Shown here one piece after another: positions 63,397 to 64,000 of a DNA stretch of 64,000 nucleotides; the stretch's first letter is position 1, and every line of letters begins with the position of its first letter. This DNA is from VRUE01 sp963732225 (GTDB lineage: Bacteria > Actinomycetota > Thermoleophilia > Solirubrobacterales > 70-9): contig CAVSYR010000005.1 in NCBI GenBank assembly GCA_963732225.1, forward strand, positions 124,001 through 188,000. The letters run 5' to 3'. Position numbers and translations under genes: made by a program. The notes beneath the pieces are model-generated. The model was not told the origin of the DNA, ran no database searches, and saw only the letters and a list, made by a program, of their open reading frames with translations.

Positions 63397-64000
63397 TCAA
63401 GGTCGCGGTCTCCGGCGCTGCTGGCCGCATGGGCGAGGCGGTCTGCGAGGCGGTTGAGGGCGCCTCGGACACCGAGTTGAGCGGCAAGGCTGATCCCTCG
63501 CTCGGGGTCGAGCTGGCCGACGTGCTCGGCGATGCTGATGTCGTGGTCGACTTCACCACACCGGAAACGGCGCTGGCCAACGCCGAAGCGTGTCTGGTGG
63601 CCGGGGTGCACGTGGTCGTTGGCACGACCGGCTTCGACCTCGAGGCACTGAAGGCCGCGGCCGAGGCCTCGACCGCGAACTGCTTCGTCGCGCCCAACTT
63701 CGCGATCGGCGCCGTGCTGCTGATGGAGGTGGCGCAGACGATCGCCCGCCACATGCCCGAGTGCGAGATCGTCGAGCTGCATCACGATCGCAAGCTCGAC
63801 GCGCCCTCCGGCACGGCCAAGCTCACCGCCGAGCTGATCACCGGCGCCGGCGGCAACGTCCACGCCCCGATCCACTCGGTCCGCCTACCCGGCCTGGTCG
63901 CCCACCAGGAAGTGATCTTCGGCGGCGAGGGCCAAACCCTGAGTCTGCGCCACGACTCAATCGATCGTCGCTCTTTCATGCCCGGCGTGATCCTCGCCGT
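63393..64000 (+). CDS. dapB: 4-hydroxy-tetrahydrodipicolinate reductase, partial
   Basis: The ATG at 63393 overlaps the M16 stop (ATGA), and the frame is open to the window end, so the last 40-50 residues are missing. It begins MIKVAVSGAAGRMGEAVCEA with the NAD(P)-binding loop. Next come VVVDFTTPETALANAEACL, VVGTTGF, APNFAIGAVLL and the catalytic ELHHDRKLDAPSGTAKL. It reduces the cyclic intermediate of lysine and diaminopimelate synthesis. Confidence 0.94.
   Translation, partial: MIKVAVSGAAGRMGEAVCEAVEGASDTELSGKADPSLGVELADVLGDADVVVDFTTPETALANAEACLVAGVHVVVGTTGFDLEALKAAAEASTANCFVAPNFAIGAVLLMEVAQTIARHMPECEIVELHHDRKLDAPSGTAKLTAELITGAGGNVHAPIHSVRLPGLVAHQEVIFGGEGQTLSLRHDSIDRRSFMPGVILA

Overview
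The window is about 70% GC, with dense, mostly overlapping genes and many GTG and TTG starts. Gene order and protein families point to a high-GC actinobacterium, most likely class Thermoleophilia (Solirubrobacterales-like): pyrR-pyrB-pyrC-carA-carB followed by mihF-gmk-rpoZ-coaBC, then rimP-nusA-infB-rbfA, truB-ribF, rpsO, pnp, an M16 protease and dapB. The taxonomic placement is inference. No phage, transposase or CRISPR array is visible.

Region 1 (1 to about 27.2 kb) is an exopolysaccharide or cell-surface glycan locus. It holds a minus-strand amidotransferase/glycosyltransferase operon ending in a nucleotidyltransferase cut by the window edge, and a divergent secreted glycoside-hydrolase-like protein. 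A tightly overlapping minus-strand operon follows: Wzz/BY-kinase, O-antigen-polymerase-like protein, GT2, MsbA-type ABC exporter, sulfotransferase, alpha/beta hydrolase, sulfotransferase, sulfotransferase. Further GT2/GT4 enzymes, a second polymerase/ligase and an initiating polyprenyl glycosylphosphotransferase complete the locus. Together they could start, elongate, sulfate, polymerise and export a glycan. Three genes here (near 740, 7637 and 22796) each carry one apparent extra base that breaks a recognisable protein.

Region 2 (27.0 to 38.5 kb) is mixed metabolism. It has a minus operon corA, HIT hydrolase, phosphohexomutase and MBL hydrolase. A SAM riboswitch with terminator controls a plus operon of a threonine-synthase-like enzyme, a CysO/MoaD-like sulfur carrier, a sugar-1-phosphate nucleotidyltransferase, a sugar-nucleotide dehydratase and an SRAP protein. 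A membrane-anchored protein, an alpha/beta hydrolase, tRNA-Arg(CCG) and RNase Z follow.

Region 3 (38.5 to 50.0 kb) is the pyrimidine operon under a PyrR RNA site, then mihF-gmk-rpoZ-coaBC from its own promoter.

Region 4 (50.0 to 64 kb) is the rimP-nusA-infB-rbfA-DHH-truB-ribF translation operon, whose leader holds an intrinsic terminator. It continues with a Vgb-like protein, rpsO, a peroxiredoxin, a DsbA-like protein, pnp, an M16 protease and partial dapB.

The best leads for something undescribed are: the SAM-controlled threonine-synthase/sulfur-carrier pair; a 20-bp perfect hairpin inserted in frame inside pyrK; a pair of related palindromic elements that each begin at a stop codon inside an operon; three tandem sulfotransferases; and a cysteine/histidine finger added to NusA.
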